In this document: piece after piece, positions 26,847 through 39,830 of the stretch
How positions within the stretch are numbered: position 1 is the stretch's first letter
Layout of the letters: each line of letters opens with the position of its first letter
Position numbers and translations under genes: made by a program
Source of the DNA: Auanema rhodensis
Lineage: Eukaryota > Nematoda > Chromadorea > Rhabditida > Rhabditidae
Direction of reading: 5' to 3'
Length of the DNA: 64,000 bases
Assembly (NCBI GenBank): GCA_964057225.1
Contig: OZ059900.1
Coordinates: 14,151,638-14,215,637, forward strand
Notes under the pieces: generated by a model
The model's database searches: none
The model's input: the letters and a program-made list of their open reading frames with translations, nothing else
Told to the model about the DNA's origin: nothing

Positions 26847-27461
26847 TCTGTAATCATAAGTTTATTTCACAAGAACAATTAAATATGAAAATGAGCATTT
26901 TCATTCATAATCAGAAAACATATCTTCAGTATTTTTAAAAATTGTTAAATTAAAATGAAAACAAGCGAACATATTTTTGAATGGCTATTACATATTTTCA
27001 TCTCTTTTTTATGTAGAATATTTGCAAACCAGCCGCATTAAGCTTAATTAAATCCCATTGTTTTTATGAATTATAGTCAATTAATGGAATTGTATGATGC
27101 TATCCATACGTGGCTCTGATTTCAGAAAATAAATTTTTTTATGAAGGATTTGAAAAATTTTTTTAATTGCTGTACAGATAATCCAATGCTCAAATTGACT
27201 AGATTTACCAATAGTATAACAACAATATACAAAACTTCAAACCCTCCAATAAACATTAATCACTTATACAATTTTTCTGACCATATCGTTGAAAGTCTAA
27301 AACAGTTTCTATACACACTTTATGTACTCTTAAAAACTTCAATTTACAAAATAGAGTCCGATCGCTATTTCATAATAAATTGAAGTCCCGAATGGTGATA
27401 CATAGAAAAATTTCACTTTATTTTAATATTGTCTATTCTTTCGTAAACGAGGTCGAATATT
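26847..27461. other. Intergenic
   Basis: Divergent upstream region of the secreted protein (-) and the lipocalin cluster (+). AT-rich; the open frame 27141-27383 is not supported. Confidence 0.45.
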
Positions 27462-30049
27462 TGACCCTATTTCATAGTTGACGATTAGAGACTCATGTAC
27501 AAGGTGTTGTTGAAAAGGGTACAAATGAAGACACTAATATAGGTCGGATAGTGTTAGGACCTTGACCCAAACTGAGAAACGTCCCTTCTAACATTAACAA
27601 TCAGTTACCCTAACCAAGCGCATACGGCTATAGGAAGAGCTACTCTAGCAGATCATCTTTTTTCAAATTGGTATGAATTTCTTAAAATATTCTTATTTCT
27701 TAACAACTATTTTCAGCTAGCTGAGATGCTATCTCTTCTTGCATTTGTTTTCTGTTGTAGTATAGCGCAAGCTTATGATTCAAACACCCCTGTTGTTATC
27801 AAACTTCCAGCCGGTAATCATGTTAACTTTATGGTAAAAGAATTTCATTTAAATTGAAGGAAATATTAATTGATTTCAGGCTGTACCACCAAAAGCAATC
27901 CCTACACCTGAAACTCAAAGACCAGTAAATCCAGTTGCAATGCCAGCACAGGCACAACAAGTTCCTACTGTAGTTGTTCCTCCTGCACATGCTACAGTTG
28001 CAGCTCAACAACCAGTTGTAATGCAGGCAGGAGCACCAGGAAGTCAAAGCTTCTCTGGACGTCAAGTATGTGCTATTAAACTTATTTCTCAGTAATTATC
28101 AATATTTCAGCCAAATGTTGTTGCTGGACCATCAGTGACTATTCCACCAGATGTTCAGAACCAATTAATTAAATTTTTCGGTCTTGATTCCTTTGGAATT
28201 CCAGGACTTACCGGTAACCACCCACAGGGAATTGCAGGAGCTCTTCAAGAAATGAGAGCATCCGGAATTCCTGTCGCAGGAATCCCAAACAACAATGACG
28301 CTGCTACAAATAATGGTATTTTAACTACTTCAATAGTAAAAGTTACATATATAATTTAAGATGTTCTGGCTCAAGCCAACTCTAATTTCACTAACCAGCT
28401 CACACAAATGGCTGAACAAACCAAGAACCCTGGACCATATCATCCAGGAGGATCACTTCCACTTCCTGCTGATACACCAGGAGAGAACGGATTCATTGGA
28501 CTTTTATCAAACTCAATCCGCAAACTTGTTAAAGACAGTAAGCTTGATGTTTAGAAAAAGCATTTACAATTGTATTTAGCTGGTGTATCCGATGCTCTAT
28601 CCAATTCTCTTCCTTCTATTCTTGGAACTGGATCTTCTGGTTCATCATCAGCGGCCTCATCCTCAGCAGCCGACATTTCTTCCTCCAACGATGCTGATCC
28701 AGTAAAACACGTAAAAGGAGAAAATATCAGACGCAAACCATCTTCATCTTCCCCCACTCAAGGAGTTTTGTCTGGAATCGCAGCTGCTCTCGGAGGAGGT
28801 GAGATCAAGTATAGGAACTTTTTAAAATGCAAAACAATTAGGTGGAAAAAACTCACCAACACATGCTGGACTCCCAAGAATTCCTGGAATTCCTCTGTTA
28901 CCCGGTGGTATCCCTCGTAACTCTGAAGGACAAATCGATGTTGTTCAATTGATCGGTAGTGAACTTTTGTCAAAGTATTTCATTCATAGCTTATTTTAGG
29001 ATCCGTTACAAAGCGTATCTCAAACGGAACCACGTTGGCTGATGTACTTCCACCTGAGCAATTGCAAACTTTGGCTGATAATGTTACTGATGCTCTTCTC
29101 CCTGATGTGCCAAACGATTTCGATTTCTCTAAATTTATGGGAAGATGGTTTGAAGGAGTTAACTCACCCCGTGCTACCGAACAAAGATGTGTTGTTCATC
29201 ACTGTAAATAGATACTTTATAATATTTCATTAATTGAAAACTATAGATGGCGGTTTGACTAAGAACGACAAAACAGCTACTTTCACAGCTTTGAAGATTT
29301 ATCGAGAAGGTTCTGAGTTTGGCCCTGTCAAGTACTCTATCGGATACGCCTTCCGTGGTGGAAACAAAAATGCTATGCTCACTCTCCACACTTCCGAAAA
29401 CAGTGATACTCAACCATGTAACTCTTTATTTAAAAAATTAGCTTATCAAATGATACACGTTTAGTCTGGATTTACAAGCTTGGACCTGAAGGCAAGGATC
29501 CATTCGGAAATCCTCAATATGAATACGCCATTGTTTCTAATTGGGTCAAATATCCTGTTACTGTATTGGTTCGTGATCCCGACACTTTCAAAACAAAATA
29601 TCAGAAAGAGGTTTTTTCATATTAAGTAAACATTCGCTTTATAATACGAAATTGCAGGTGTTGATCTGGCTTGAGAAGGAAGGATTCGTAAATGGATTCA
29701 TACGTGCTTTTAACATGTTGCAACCAGCCTCTTATTCCAGTTGTCAATACGCTGATAGTACTTTCGAAGTGTTCGGAAAATAGAAGCTAGGATCTAGTTT
29801 TAGAAAATCATTCTGTTCTAAAAATCATTGTTTTTCATATGTGATCTGATATAATAATAATTGACAAACATTTTAATGAATTCAGTGATTTATCACAATC
29901 TAATAATAAGTAATTGTAATAATTATTGATAATAATATTCATAATAATCATATTAATAATTTTTGTAATAATGTATACTATAAAACTTGTTACTTCTCTA
30001 ATGAAGCTTTTTAAAATCTTATTTTCATTCTTCTTTTTATCAATTTTCA
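27462..30049 (+). repeat. Direct tandem duplication, unit A (about 2.59 kb)
   Basis: This block recurs 3109 bases downstream at 30571-33158. It covers about 260 bases of promoter, a complete lipocalin-like gene with all introns, and about 265 bases of 3' flank. In my reading the copies differ at only three bases near the left edge (27478, 27481, 27494), with introns and 3' flank otherwise identical. The 521 bases between the units are unique. Confidence 0.95.
27726..29783 (+). CDS. Lipocalin-related protein, copy A
   Basis: Ten exons (27726-27833, 27880-28065, 28111-28315, 28361-28537, 28580-28798, 28842-28955, 29000-29203, 29247-29417, 29465-29610, 29658-29783) give 551 residues. A signal peptide (MLSLLAFVFCCSIAQA) leads into a long low-complexity region rich in Pro, Ala, Val, Gln and later Ser (GTGSSGSSSAASSSAA). 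A C-terminal lipocalin domain of about 220 residues begins with the GxW signature KFMGRWFEGVNSPRATEQRC and has paired cysteines and a late YSSCQYADSTFEVFG. Nematode lipocalin-related (LPR) proteins are secreted by epithelia and shape apical and cuticle matrix; that assignment is by analogy. The start follows a ttttcag acceptor by nine bases. It is the first gene of a three-gene cluster. Confidence 0.85.
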
Positions 30050-30570
30050 ACTGTATAAGTTTTTCTCAAAACTACTTGTTTGTTAGATGAATACAACAAA
30101 ACAATCCAACTCATCACATATAAACAACTGACCCCTTGATTGGGAAGATTTTTTTTTGAAAATATGGAATAGTATTTATACTTTATAAAGTAACTTCAAA
30201 CTTGATTCGGCTAAAACAATCAGTTTTGATATCATTGCAGCTATTTTTGTAATAACAAAAACTATAAATACTAAGAACTACACCTACGTGCAGAGCAATT
30301 GTCGCAAGTTTCTTGTTATCAGCTTTACTAAACACACTTCGTACTGATAAATCGAAGAGCAATGTCTTTTCTAGCTTCAAATCCATTCAGTTTGATCATT
30401 CAACATCCGATTTATCAGATATTTGATCAATACTATGAAATCATTTGAAGTAATTGTTCTTTTTGGTTGAAATATAGCCGGATGGTTTCATTTTAAACTT
30501 TTTATCTGTTCAGAAAAGATAATTCAAACAAGGTAATGGAATCGGTTAAGATCAATCTCATAGTGTATAC
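30050..30570. other. Unique spacer between the duplicated units
   Basis: About 520 bases not shared between the copies and with no supported gene. Its presence shows that the duplication is not a simple head-to-tail junction. Confidence 0.6.
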
Positions 30571-33158
30571 TGACCCTATTTCATAGCTGGCGATTAGAGA
30601 CTTATGTACAAGGTGTTGTTGAAAAGGGTACAAATGAAGACACTAATATAGGTCGGATAGTGTTAGGACCTTGACCCAAACTGAGAAACGTCCCTTCTAA
30701 CATTAACAATCAGTTACCCTAACCAAGCGCATACGGCTATAGGAAGAGCTACTCTAGCAGATCATCTTTTTTCAAATTGGTATGAATTTCTTAAAATATT
30801 CTTATTTCTTAACAACTATTTTCAGCTAGCTGAGATGCTATCTCTTCTTGCATTTGTTTTCTGTTGTAGTATAGCGCAAGCTTATGATTCAAACACCCCT
30901 GTTGTTATCAAACTTCCAGCCGGTAATCATGTTAACTTTATGGTAAAAGAATTTCATTTAAATTGAAGGAAATATTAATTGATTTCAGGCTGTACCACCA
31001 AAAGCAATCCCTACACCTGAAACTCAAAGACCAGTAAATCCAGTTGCAATGCCAGCACAGGCACAACAAGTTCCTACTGTAGTTGTTCCTCCTGCACATG
31101 CTACAGTTGCAGCTCAACAACCAGTTGTAATGCAGGCAGGAGCACCAGGAAGTCAAAGCTTCTCTGGACGTCAAGTATGTGCTATTAAACTTATTTCTCA
31201 GTAATTATCAATATTTCAGCCAAATGTTGTTGCTGGACCATCAGTGACTATTCCACCAGATGTTCAGAACCAATTAATTAAATTTTTCGGTCTTGATTCC
31301 TTTGGAATTCCAGGACTTACCGGTAACCACCCACAGGGAATTGCAGGAGCTCTTCAAGAAATGAGAGCATCCGGAATTCCTGTCGCAGGAATCCCAAACA
31401 ACAATGACGCTGCTACAAATAATGGTATTTTAACTACTTCAATAGTAAAAGTTACATATATAATTTAAGATGTTCTGGCTCAAGCCAACTCTAATTTCAC
31501 TAACCAGCTCACACAAATGGCTGAACAAACCAAGAACCCTGGACCATATCATCCAGGAGGATCACTTCCACTTCCTGCTGATACACCAGGAGAGAACGGA
31601 TTCATTGGACTTTTATCAAACTCAATCCGCAAACTTGTTAAAGACAGTAAGCTTGATGTTTAGAAAAAGCATTTACAATTGTATTTAGCTGGTGTATCCG
31701 ATGCTCTATCCAATTCTCTTCCTTCTATTCTTGGAACTGGATCTTCTGGTTCATCATCAGCGGCCTCATCCTCAGCAGCCGACATTTCTTCCTCCAACGA
31801 TGCTGATCCAGTAAAACACGTAAAAGGAGAAAATATCAGACGCAAACCATCTTCATCTTCCCCCACTCAAGGAGTTTTGTCTGGAATCGCAGCTGCTCTC
31901 GGAGGAGGTGAGATCAAGTATAGGAACTTTTTAAAATGCAAAACAATTAGGTGGAAAAAACTCACCAACACATGCTGGACTCCCAAGAATTCCTGGAATT
32001 CCTCTGTTACCCGGTGGTATCCCTCGTAACTCTGAAGGACAAATCGATGTTGTTCAATTGATCGGTAGTGAACTTTTGTCAAAGTATTTCATTCATAGCT
32101 TATTTTAGGATCCGTTACAAAGCGTATCTCAAACGGAACCACGTTGGCTGATGTACTTCCACCTGAGCAATTGCAAACTTTGGCTGATAATGTTACTGAT
32201 GCTCTTCTCCCTGATGTGCCAAACGATTTCGATTTCTCTAAATTTATGGGAAGATGGTTTGAAGGAGTTAACTCACCCCGTGCTACCGAACAAAGATGTG
32301 TTGTTCATCACTGTAAATAGATACTTTATAATATTTCATTAATTGAAAACTATAGATGGCGGTTTGACTAAGAACGACAAAACAGCTACTTTCACAGCTT
32401 TGAAGATTTATCGAGAAGGTTCTGAGTTTGGCCCTGTCAAGTACTCTATCGGATACGCCTTCCGTGGTGGAAACAAAAATGCTATGCTCACTCTCCACAC
32501 TTCCGAAAACAGTGATACTCAACCATGTAACTCTTTATTTAAAAAATTAGCTTATCAAATGATACACGTTTAGTCTGGATTTACAAGCTTGGACCTGAAG
32601 GCAAGGATCCATTCGGAAATCCTCAATATGAATACGCCATTGTTTCTAATTGGGTCAAATATCCTGTTACTGTATTGGTTCGTGATCCCGACACTTTCAA
32701 AACAAAATATCAGAAAGAGGTTTTTTCATATTAAGTAAACATTCGCTTTATAATACGAAATTGCAGGTGTTGATCTGGCTTGAGAAGGAAGGATTCGTAA
32801 ATGGATTCATACGTGCTTTTAACATGTTGCAACCAGCCTCTTATTCCAGTTGTCAATACGCTGATAGTACTTTCGAAGTGTTCGGAAAATAGAAGCTAGG
32901 ATCTAGTTTTAGAAAATCATTCTGTTCTAAAAATCATTGTTTTTCATATGTGATCTGATATAATAATAATTGACAAACATTTTAATGAATTCAGTGATTT
33001 ATCACAATCTAATAATAAGTAATTGTAATAATTATTGATAATAATATTCATAATAATCATATTAATAATTTTTGTAATAATGTATACTATAAAACTTGTT
33101 ACTTCTCTAATGAAGCTTTTTAAAATCTTATTTTCATTCTTCTTTTTATCAATTTTCA
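30571..33158 (+). repeat. Direct tandem duplication, unit B
   Basis: Second copy of the 27462-30049 block, offset by 3109 bases. The match begins in tgaccctatttcatag and ends in tttttatcaattttca, after which the flanks diverge. Confidence 0.95.
30835..32892 (+). CDS. Lipocalin-related protein, copy B
   Basis: A coding copy apparently identical to the gene at 27726-29783: same 551 residues, same ten exons, same introns. Identity extends through introns, promoter and 3' flank, so both copies should be expressed alike unless unshared upstream elements matter. Either the duplication or gene conversion is very recent, or one unit is an assembly duplicate (for example two haplotypes placed in series). 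Confidence 0.85.
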
Positions 33159-33644
33159 TCTGTAGACTTGTAAGTTACTCCTGATAATTCAGGGTTTTCG
33201 ATAAGTATTTCAATTCAAATTGATTTGTAACCGCGTTCAGTAAAATATATTAGTTTAATTTTTGTTCATCAATTTTAAGGTAAAATATTCTATTTTTCTC
33301 TATTTTTTCTATTGAAAATTCGGTTTTCTACGAATTCTAAATGTTTGACATAAATATTTTGAAGTATTTGCTCAGATGTATGACAAAGCAAAGCAATAAT
33401 TTGTTCTTTTCGTTCTTTCACGGCTAATGGAAATGAGGCCACGGTATATTCAAATAGGTTTGTGTAATATTTCAAATAATATAGTACATTCTTCAGTTGA
33501 CCTATGCGCCAGAGATCTCATTATGCTTTCAATTGTTCCGAAATTAGGTTGACCGGTTCCCTACTACGTGAAGGTCATATCACAATTCGATCAGATAGAG
33601 TGGGGAACAGTAGCGGTCATTTCACCATTCATTCCTATACTAAG

Positions 33645-34936
33645 ATGATGCTATATCCCAGTTTGTTGGCTGCTTTATTTTTCATAAGTTCTGTCAATGC
33701 AATAGGAGAAAATGCTGTAAGTCATATATTTGCTGAAACGTTTATGCGTATGTTCAAATGCACAAAGTGTTATTCTAAAGCTTTTTCATATTAACTATTT
33801 TACAGATGAATATTAATGCCATTACCGGTATAATAGGTGGTATTGGAAAGATGTTGGATAGTAAAATGGAAACAATCAACATTCCTACTGACTTGTTAAT
33901 GGGAAAATGGTTCCAGGTCTAGTTCATAGCATTTGAAAAAACTTAAAATACCAATAAGTTCAGATTTATAAAGCTTCTGTTAATTTTGATAACGTGCGAA
34001 ATCAAATATATTGTCCCGTTTCTTATTGTAAGTTTTTAATCATATTCTAATAAACTAAACAAATTATTAGTTTCACCAAACCCTATCATGGGAGAAGATG
34101 GATTCTCAATGGAGGAATCTTTTAGAGTTGTTTCTAAAAATGGACCAATTGAGACATATAAAAGGGATGTTAGTAAAGTAGGACCAGGACAGTACTGGCT
34201 TTATACCGAAGAGTACTTTTATCCAAAGCAATGTATGAATGCATTCCAAAAACAAGATTTTAATATAAATTTGATTTAGTCAACATAATCGGATGCGGTC
34301 CTTCTTTTGTCAACAACACAAACGCTACATCTGAAGATGTTCAATATATAATTGCTACTGACTCAGGAAGAATGTCTTTATCTGTCTATGCGCGCGAACC
34401 AAATGTCTTCTTCCAGGTTTCTTTTATATATAGTTGTTTATATTGCGTGATATTTTTCAATTATATTTTTATTAGACTTTTCAAGGTCAGAGAACACTCT
34501 CATCCAGTGTATTATTTAGGTCAAAAGTCAGCAAAATCGTGAAGAAATAACCTATATTACTTGCTTTGTCACCATATTACACTTTTTCTTTCAGGAATAT
34601 AATAAAGAAGTTACTGAATTTATGGAGAGCAAAGGATTTGGAGGACGTGTCTTCTGGAACAGCCCAAAACCAGTATACCAAGGACCCGATTGTGATTGGC
34701 CTACCGAGAAAGAAGTTTTTGCAAGAAGGTAAGTAAAGAATGAATTATAATCAATGTTTTCAAAATTTTGTAGGGTTCTGAAAAATCAAGAAATATCGGA
34801 ACAAGCCAAGAAGGAAGCTGCTAACCCTCAAAAGGAATCACATGTTCCAACCAGTGGACTGTCTTTATCTGATATGCTTCGTGATCCAAAATCCACATGG
34901 GAACGCCTTGTTGGTCCATTGTCTTTGAACAATTAG
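33645..34936 (+). CDS. Lipocalin-related protein, diverged paralogue
   Basis: Seven exons (33645-33716, 33806-33916, 33964-34027, 34071-34232, 34280-34416, 34595-34728, 34774-34936) give 280 residues. A signal peptide (MMLYPSLLAALFFISSVNA) is followed by a short linker and a lipocalin domain opening with LLMGKWFQIYKASVNF, then YCPVSYFSPNPIMGEDGF, IIGCGPSF and SLSVYAREPNVFFQEYN. It ends in a charged tail (LRDPKSTWERLVGPLSLNN). It lacks the long Pro/Ser-rich N-terminal region of the two upstream copies. It lies 750 bases downstream on the same strand, so it is probably an older product of local duplication. The start could be the adjacent upstream Met of an in-frame extension (33504), but the signal peptide favours 33645. 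Confidence 0.8.
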
Positions 34937-35545
34937 TTTTTTATGTACAATAATAATAATAATAATAATAATAATATTGCTAATGGTTACTCATGAATTC
35001 AAATACATAAATTGTCTTGAAATAACACGATATAACTATGAAACACAACAGACAATTTTCTATTCCAACTATACCTTACTGTCCCCTAAACCCAAACAAA
35101 ATGAAATATAAAGTTTCCATCGTAATCTTCTTCAACCAAAAGTTATTCATTTAACTTAGTCGTTTTAGAACCTGTGATTATACACAATAAACAAATTTAA
35201 TTGTAAAAACCGAAGATTTACTTTAGTATTACAAAGATTATGACAAAATAGAAACTGGATATCTAATAACTACGAAAAACAGAAAATTCTGTAATAAGAG
35301 CAATATTGAAAAATAATTAAATCATATTTTCTTTTAAAATATAATGTAAATATAAGTATTCAAATGAGGAAATGTATAATAATATAGTAGATCAAATAAG
35401 AAATAAGTGTTTGTATGAAAAGTAAAGCTTGATAAAAGTTATCAGTACAGAGAAAGGGTTTATTTTAGCTGATGATACCCGTTTTAAAATAATTAAGCTT
35501 AATAGCACGAAACATCAGAAGCAATTTAGCTCAATAAGATAATGG
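34937..35545. other. Intergenic (convergent 3' ends)
   Basis: Between the third lipocalin gene (+) and vang-1 (-). AT-rich with an (AAT)n run at the left; no gene seen. Confidence 0.5.
34949..34977. repeat. (AAT)n trinucleotide microsatellite
   Basis: A run of about nine TAA/AAT units, 13 bases after the stop codon of the third lipocalin gene and so probably within its 3' untranslated region. Confidence 0.9.
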
Positions 35546-37615
35546 CTATACAGATGATTCACTACTGATTTTCAGAGTGAATTTACTGAGCGACGCACTT
35601 GATTGCTCAGTTAGATTGAAAAATGGTAACTCATTGATGGTACAGAGCAATTGAACACCTGAGTTGTCATCCTAAATAAAAATATATTTGTTAAATATGA
35701 AATTATATAAATATTCACTTTCGTGTGAGAACGTAATATGAAAGTTGTTCCATGTTGAATAGGAGAACATGCTTGCTCATCGGAAATTATAGACCATTTT
35801 GAAGTATCGAGGGTGTTCTTAATTTATCTTTTTTTTAAATATTTTATAATCAAATTACCTTTGGAGGATAGTGTGTGCTGAAGAAGCGTTGTAAAAAGGT
35901 TCTCGCGCTCAATTTCATACTGAGACACCTATAAACCAATATTATTGAAAATATTTACAACGAAATTATTAAATTTACCTTTCAATGTGATGAGTAACAG
36001 TTTCAGATGAATGTTTTTGCAATTGCCGGGTTAGTTTTAAGTATTTGTTTAGAGGCCTCACAATGAGTGTAAATACACTTTGAGCAGCCGCCCAAGAATC
36101 CATGGGATCACCCAAGACCTTAAAAAAAAAGAACATCAGTCACCAGCGTATAAAAACTTACATTTAATCTATTATGAACAGGCTGTGTCTGTGCATAACT
36201 CTGGACATGAGCAAAAGCATCTTCTGTTGAGACAATTAAGCGATATTTCCGTTTTTTTAAACGGCGATCCCATTCAAGCTCATCTTGTAATAGCTCGTTA
36301 TGGCCTGTATGACGACGGCGACTCGCCGCTTCTAGTAAAGCACGAGCATTCACTTCACTCATTGCTTCTCGACCATCACCAAGACCTTCAATGTTATACA
36401 TTTTGAAACCACCAGAATTATTTGATCCATTATTGGGTTTGCCAAATTTTGCCTGAAAATTTCAATAAACATTGAACTTTTCTACCCTAGTTTTACCTTA
36501 TCCAATGCAGGATTATAGGAAGTGAACATAGTGCTATAAATTCTCAGAACTTCAATACCTGCTTCTTGTAGAGACATCATACCTTAATTTTTTGATTACA
36601 AAATTTAATTTTTTATAGTTATCACCTATATTGATACAATGTGATTCGCCATCAGGATCACGTACTATTGTAATAGAAAACTCTGTACGTAGTTTTCGTA
36701 ATTCTAATACAATCACAGAAATGTAGTGAGTATATAGTAGAGCATCTAACAACGATAAAGCAAATGTGACCTGAATACTGTTACTACGAGTTCTCGAATA
36801 AGTTTCTTACCACATATGTATAGTTCTCTCTCTTCTCAAAAATGACCCGCACACTATAAAACAACCAATATGCGAATAGTATGAAAACTACAAACATAGT
36901 TAATGCTACTCGAGCAAAATATCTGAAAAAAAAAGAATTACATAGTGGTGGGAAAATAATCTTACAATCTTGGTAAATCAGCAGCTGCGCGTCGCCAGTA
37001 CAAGGCAGCTAAAGCTACAATTAGTAGAAATGTTTTTATTACTAATAATAACATATAGCCTTGGCAGTCAATCTAAAAAAACAATACAAAAAGGTAAGAT
37101 GACTTGTTATAAACTCACCCCGCATGTTGTTGGAGGATACTCAATTGCTAAATAATCCGCAAAATATGGTATTAAACACATTAGTGGAGCTGAACTGACT
37201 GCTATTATAGATACTACTGAAGCTGACATCAGCCAAAACAGTCGAGAACATCTTCAAAAATTAAATGTAAAATTTTAAAAATATGAGAAACTATACTTCC
37301 TATTCACAATCCGACCTATTGGGGGCTCAAACACAGTTTTTACTGGTTCATCAAAAGAATGTTCACTTGTAGCCCCAGTCAGAACAGTTGTGTTTTCTCC
37401 CCATTCGTATTTTGATGTAGGTGCTTTAACACCCTGAAACAAAGCTTATTCGTATCAGTTGTGATATATTAGAATACTTCACTAATGATAGCAGAGAATC
37501 TAGGTACAAACGGTTCTACAATATCAGATTGAGCAGATCTTTTAGCCCAATTATTATGATCTCGTCCTGAACTGCGGGATCCGGACCTGCGTCCGCCCGT
37601 TGACACAACAGACAT
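35546..37615 (-). CDS. vang-1: Van Gogh/Strabismus planar polarity protein (VANGL)
   Basis: VANG is a four-pass membrane core component of planar cell polarity and non-canonical Wnt signalling. The frame starts MSVVSTGGRRSGSRSSGRDH, a Ser/Arg-rich cytosolic N-terminus like the VANGL phosphorylation cluster. Four membrane segments follow (LFWLMSASVVSIIAVSS; YMLLLVIKTFLLIVALAALY; FARVALTMFVVFILFAYWLF; FALSLLDALLYTHYISVIVL). The most conserved block is EVNARALLEAASRRRHTGHN then ELLQDELEWDRRLKKRKYRL. The protein ends SKFTLKISSESSV, a class I PDZ-binding tail equivalent to SETSV in vertebrate VANGL, which binds Dishevelled, Prickle partners or Scribble. Length is about 520 residues, as in the family. 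Introns are short and gt-ag. It is the only planar polarity gene in the window. Confidence 0.95.
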
Positions 37616-38636
37616 ATATTGTCTAGAAACATTGCAAATTTGTGAAAAATAAAGAAAGCTCTACAACATGGTGAAAAGAACATAGCATTTCGCGGATATA
37701 AAAACATGGATTAAACTTCATGTAACAATGCAATTATTAACGATTTGAAAAAAGGTTCTAGAAATTATGAACATGAATAAATATAAAAGAAGAAAAACAC
37801 AAAAAGAAAATAACATTTTCCATTGAAATTATGAAAAAAGACGATTATGTAGTGTAGAACTGCAAAAAAAACAAAAGAAAACATATTGTAAAGTTTAAAG
37901 TATTCAACCACAAAGTGGATCTAATAGTTTTTTCTGCAAGATTGTATACATAATATATGTAGAAACTGTGTAAAAATAAGAAATAAATCGATTTAGACTC
38001 ACATGGCACACACACTAAGTGTAAATTGATCTGAAACGGGTACATTGGAGGCACGCTCATTCAAAGCCTGCTGGACGCCTTACGGAGGCCGTAATTGGCG
38101 GGAAAGCAGATGATTTGAAAATAGACGCATTGTGAGACAATGGTCTTTTTTAATTTGAGGATTGAGTATCAAATGATCAATCAAGATTGCATACAATGAA
38201 TATACTGAGAAGTAGTTTATAAACAGAAAATAGTGAAGTGAACGTGTTCGAGGTTACACCACATTCTTCACAAATTGAATATTCGAGTTTCAATCCATAT
38301 TGTGTAACTGTATGATTTTTCTCGTTATAAGAAAACAATAAATTTGAATCGTTTATATAATTTTTTATTTTATCAAATCAGCATTCAAAATGTATTGCCG
38401 ACAGATTGTTACTTCAGGATGTAGTTTCTTCATATATCCCTCCAAACGCATTGAAAATAATTCTAGTCGATTAGAATTTACACGATGACCTTGCGATAAT
38501 ATACCAGGTTGTCATTGAACGGAGAAAATATTATTCGACATGTGGCCATTACCCAGCATGTCTTTTTCGTTTTCCTACTATTCTTCCTTGGTTTTATTGC
38601 ATATCTGTATATAGCAATCTATATCTTCATGTACGG

Positions 38637-38658
38637 TATATATATATATATATATATA
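38637..38658. repeat. (TA)n microsatellite
   Basis: Pure TA run of about eleven units in intergenic DNA. Confidence 0.85.
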
Positions 38659-38802
38659 AATATAAATATATAAGGATAAAAAAGATATATGTATAGATTA
38701 ATCTAGATCAATCACAACGGGATCTATTTTATATTCTTGTTAATGATTTGAGATAATAATGTCCTTGATTTTAGTACTTTCTAGTAAGAATATTAGTATG
38801 CT

Positions 38803-38822
38803 TATATATATATATATATATA
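38803..38822. repeat. (TA)n microsatellite
   Basis: Pure TA run of about ten units in the same intergenic region as the run at 38637. Confidence 0.85.
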
Positions 38823-39830
38823 AGTTGGAAATGCTCAAAACATTAGTTTATTTCCAAAGTAAAATCTGATAAAAACTTGGAATAGTTAAGCGCAAAAAAT
38901 TGTTAACTTTTTATGCTACTATTCTTTTGATTGTTGTGTTTTTCTACACATTTCTCTTTCTTTTTGCACCCTTCACTTTCCTTGTTCTTTCTGTGGTAAA
39001 CGTCTCATCTTTTTCTTCTTTTTCTCTCACTTATTCTATAAGTCTTATTTGTCTTCATCTTCACTAGTATAGTGACTCTATGTGCTATATTAGGCATTGT
39101 ATCACAACTATCTTCTCCAATGCATTATCTCTCATCGGTAATGTCTATCTTGTTACTACCTTATACTGCCATGTCTATTCTTGCGTGTTCTATGTGGGGT
39201 TGATGGGCGGAGCTAAAGACAGAAATGGTTGTCTAACTTAAGAAACTGTCCGATCAACACAAACATTATGTGGCTTAATTCGGTATGGTGCGCTGAATAA
39301 AAATATCAGCTATATTATGTAAATGTATGTATATAAAACTTTTTTTTGTAACTTATTATTTCTTTTGAAAATTGAAATTCCCTCTTCAACTTAATCATTC
39401 TTGGCTCAATAAATATTTCTTCTTTTCGTTTCTCATCAATATCGCCACTGGACTTTTTCTTGTATGTGCAGCCGACCACTTGTATTTGTTTTTGTGCGGA
39501 CTAGTCCAATTAGTTTTCTATCAACCCTGCCTTCTAAGATCTGATTCACCCAAACTGTTTTTTCTTTTTATAACTTTGGTATAGTCTCACAAAACATGTA
39601 CAAATTTTCAAATAGCTCAGTTTGAAGAAACATGTTTAGTTTTTTTACTTTCTTTCATTTCCACATCATATGTAGACAATACAACTTTACAAAATCAACT
39701 ACTTAATTTTTTTCAAGTATGACGCTAATTACATATAGAACTTTAATAGAATTGCTTCCCCCCAATTTTGTTATTTGACTTTTTTAGCAAAGTTTTTTCT
39801 CATGTTTTTATATTCCTCCTTATTTTCTAG

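Larger units (their letters stand above)
37616..39830. other. Intergenic, about 2.2 kb
   Basis: Divergent upstream DNA of vang-1 (-) and the claudin-like gene (+). A GC-richer patch lies at 38055-38105. TA microsatellites lie at 38637-38658 and 38803-38822. The open frame 39372-39584 is hydrophobic but has no splice partner. No gene supported. Confidence 0.5.

Noticed and set aside
27829-28065. Cys/Trp-rich minus-strand open frame (repeated at 30938-31174) that looks like a cysteine-rich peptide
   Set aside because: It is the complement of the Pro/Ala/Gln-rich lipocalin exon; codons for Pro and Ala read backwards give Trp, Cys and Ser.
28570-28920. 116-residue plus-strand open frame, taken as a separate small gene
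   Set aside because: It reads through a donor (GGAG|gtgag) and an intron of the lipocalin gene; the spliced frame is coherent over ten exons.
27462-33158. Interpretation of the duplicated block as a transposon
   Set aside because: No terminal inverted repeats, target-site duplication or transposase; the block is a host gene with its flanks.
38030-38110. GC-rich stretch resembling a small structured RNA
   Set aside because: No tRNA A/B box pair or stable cloverleaf could be drawn by eye; more likely part of the vang-1 upstream region.
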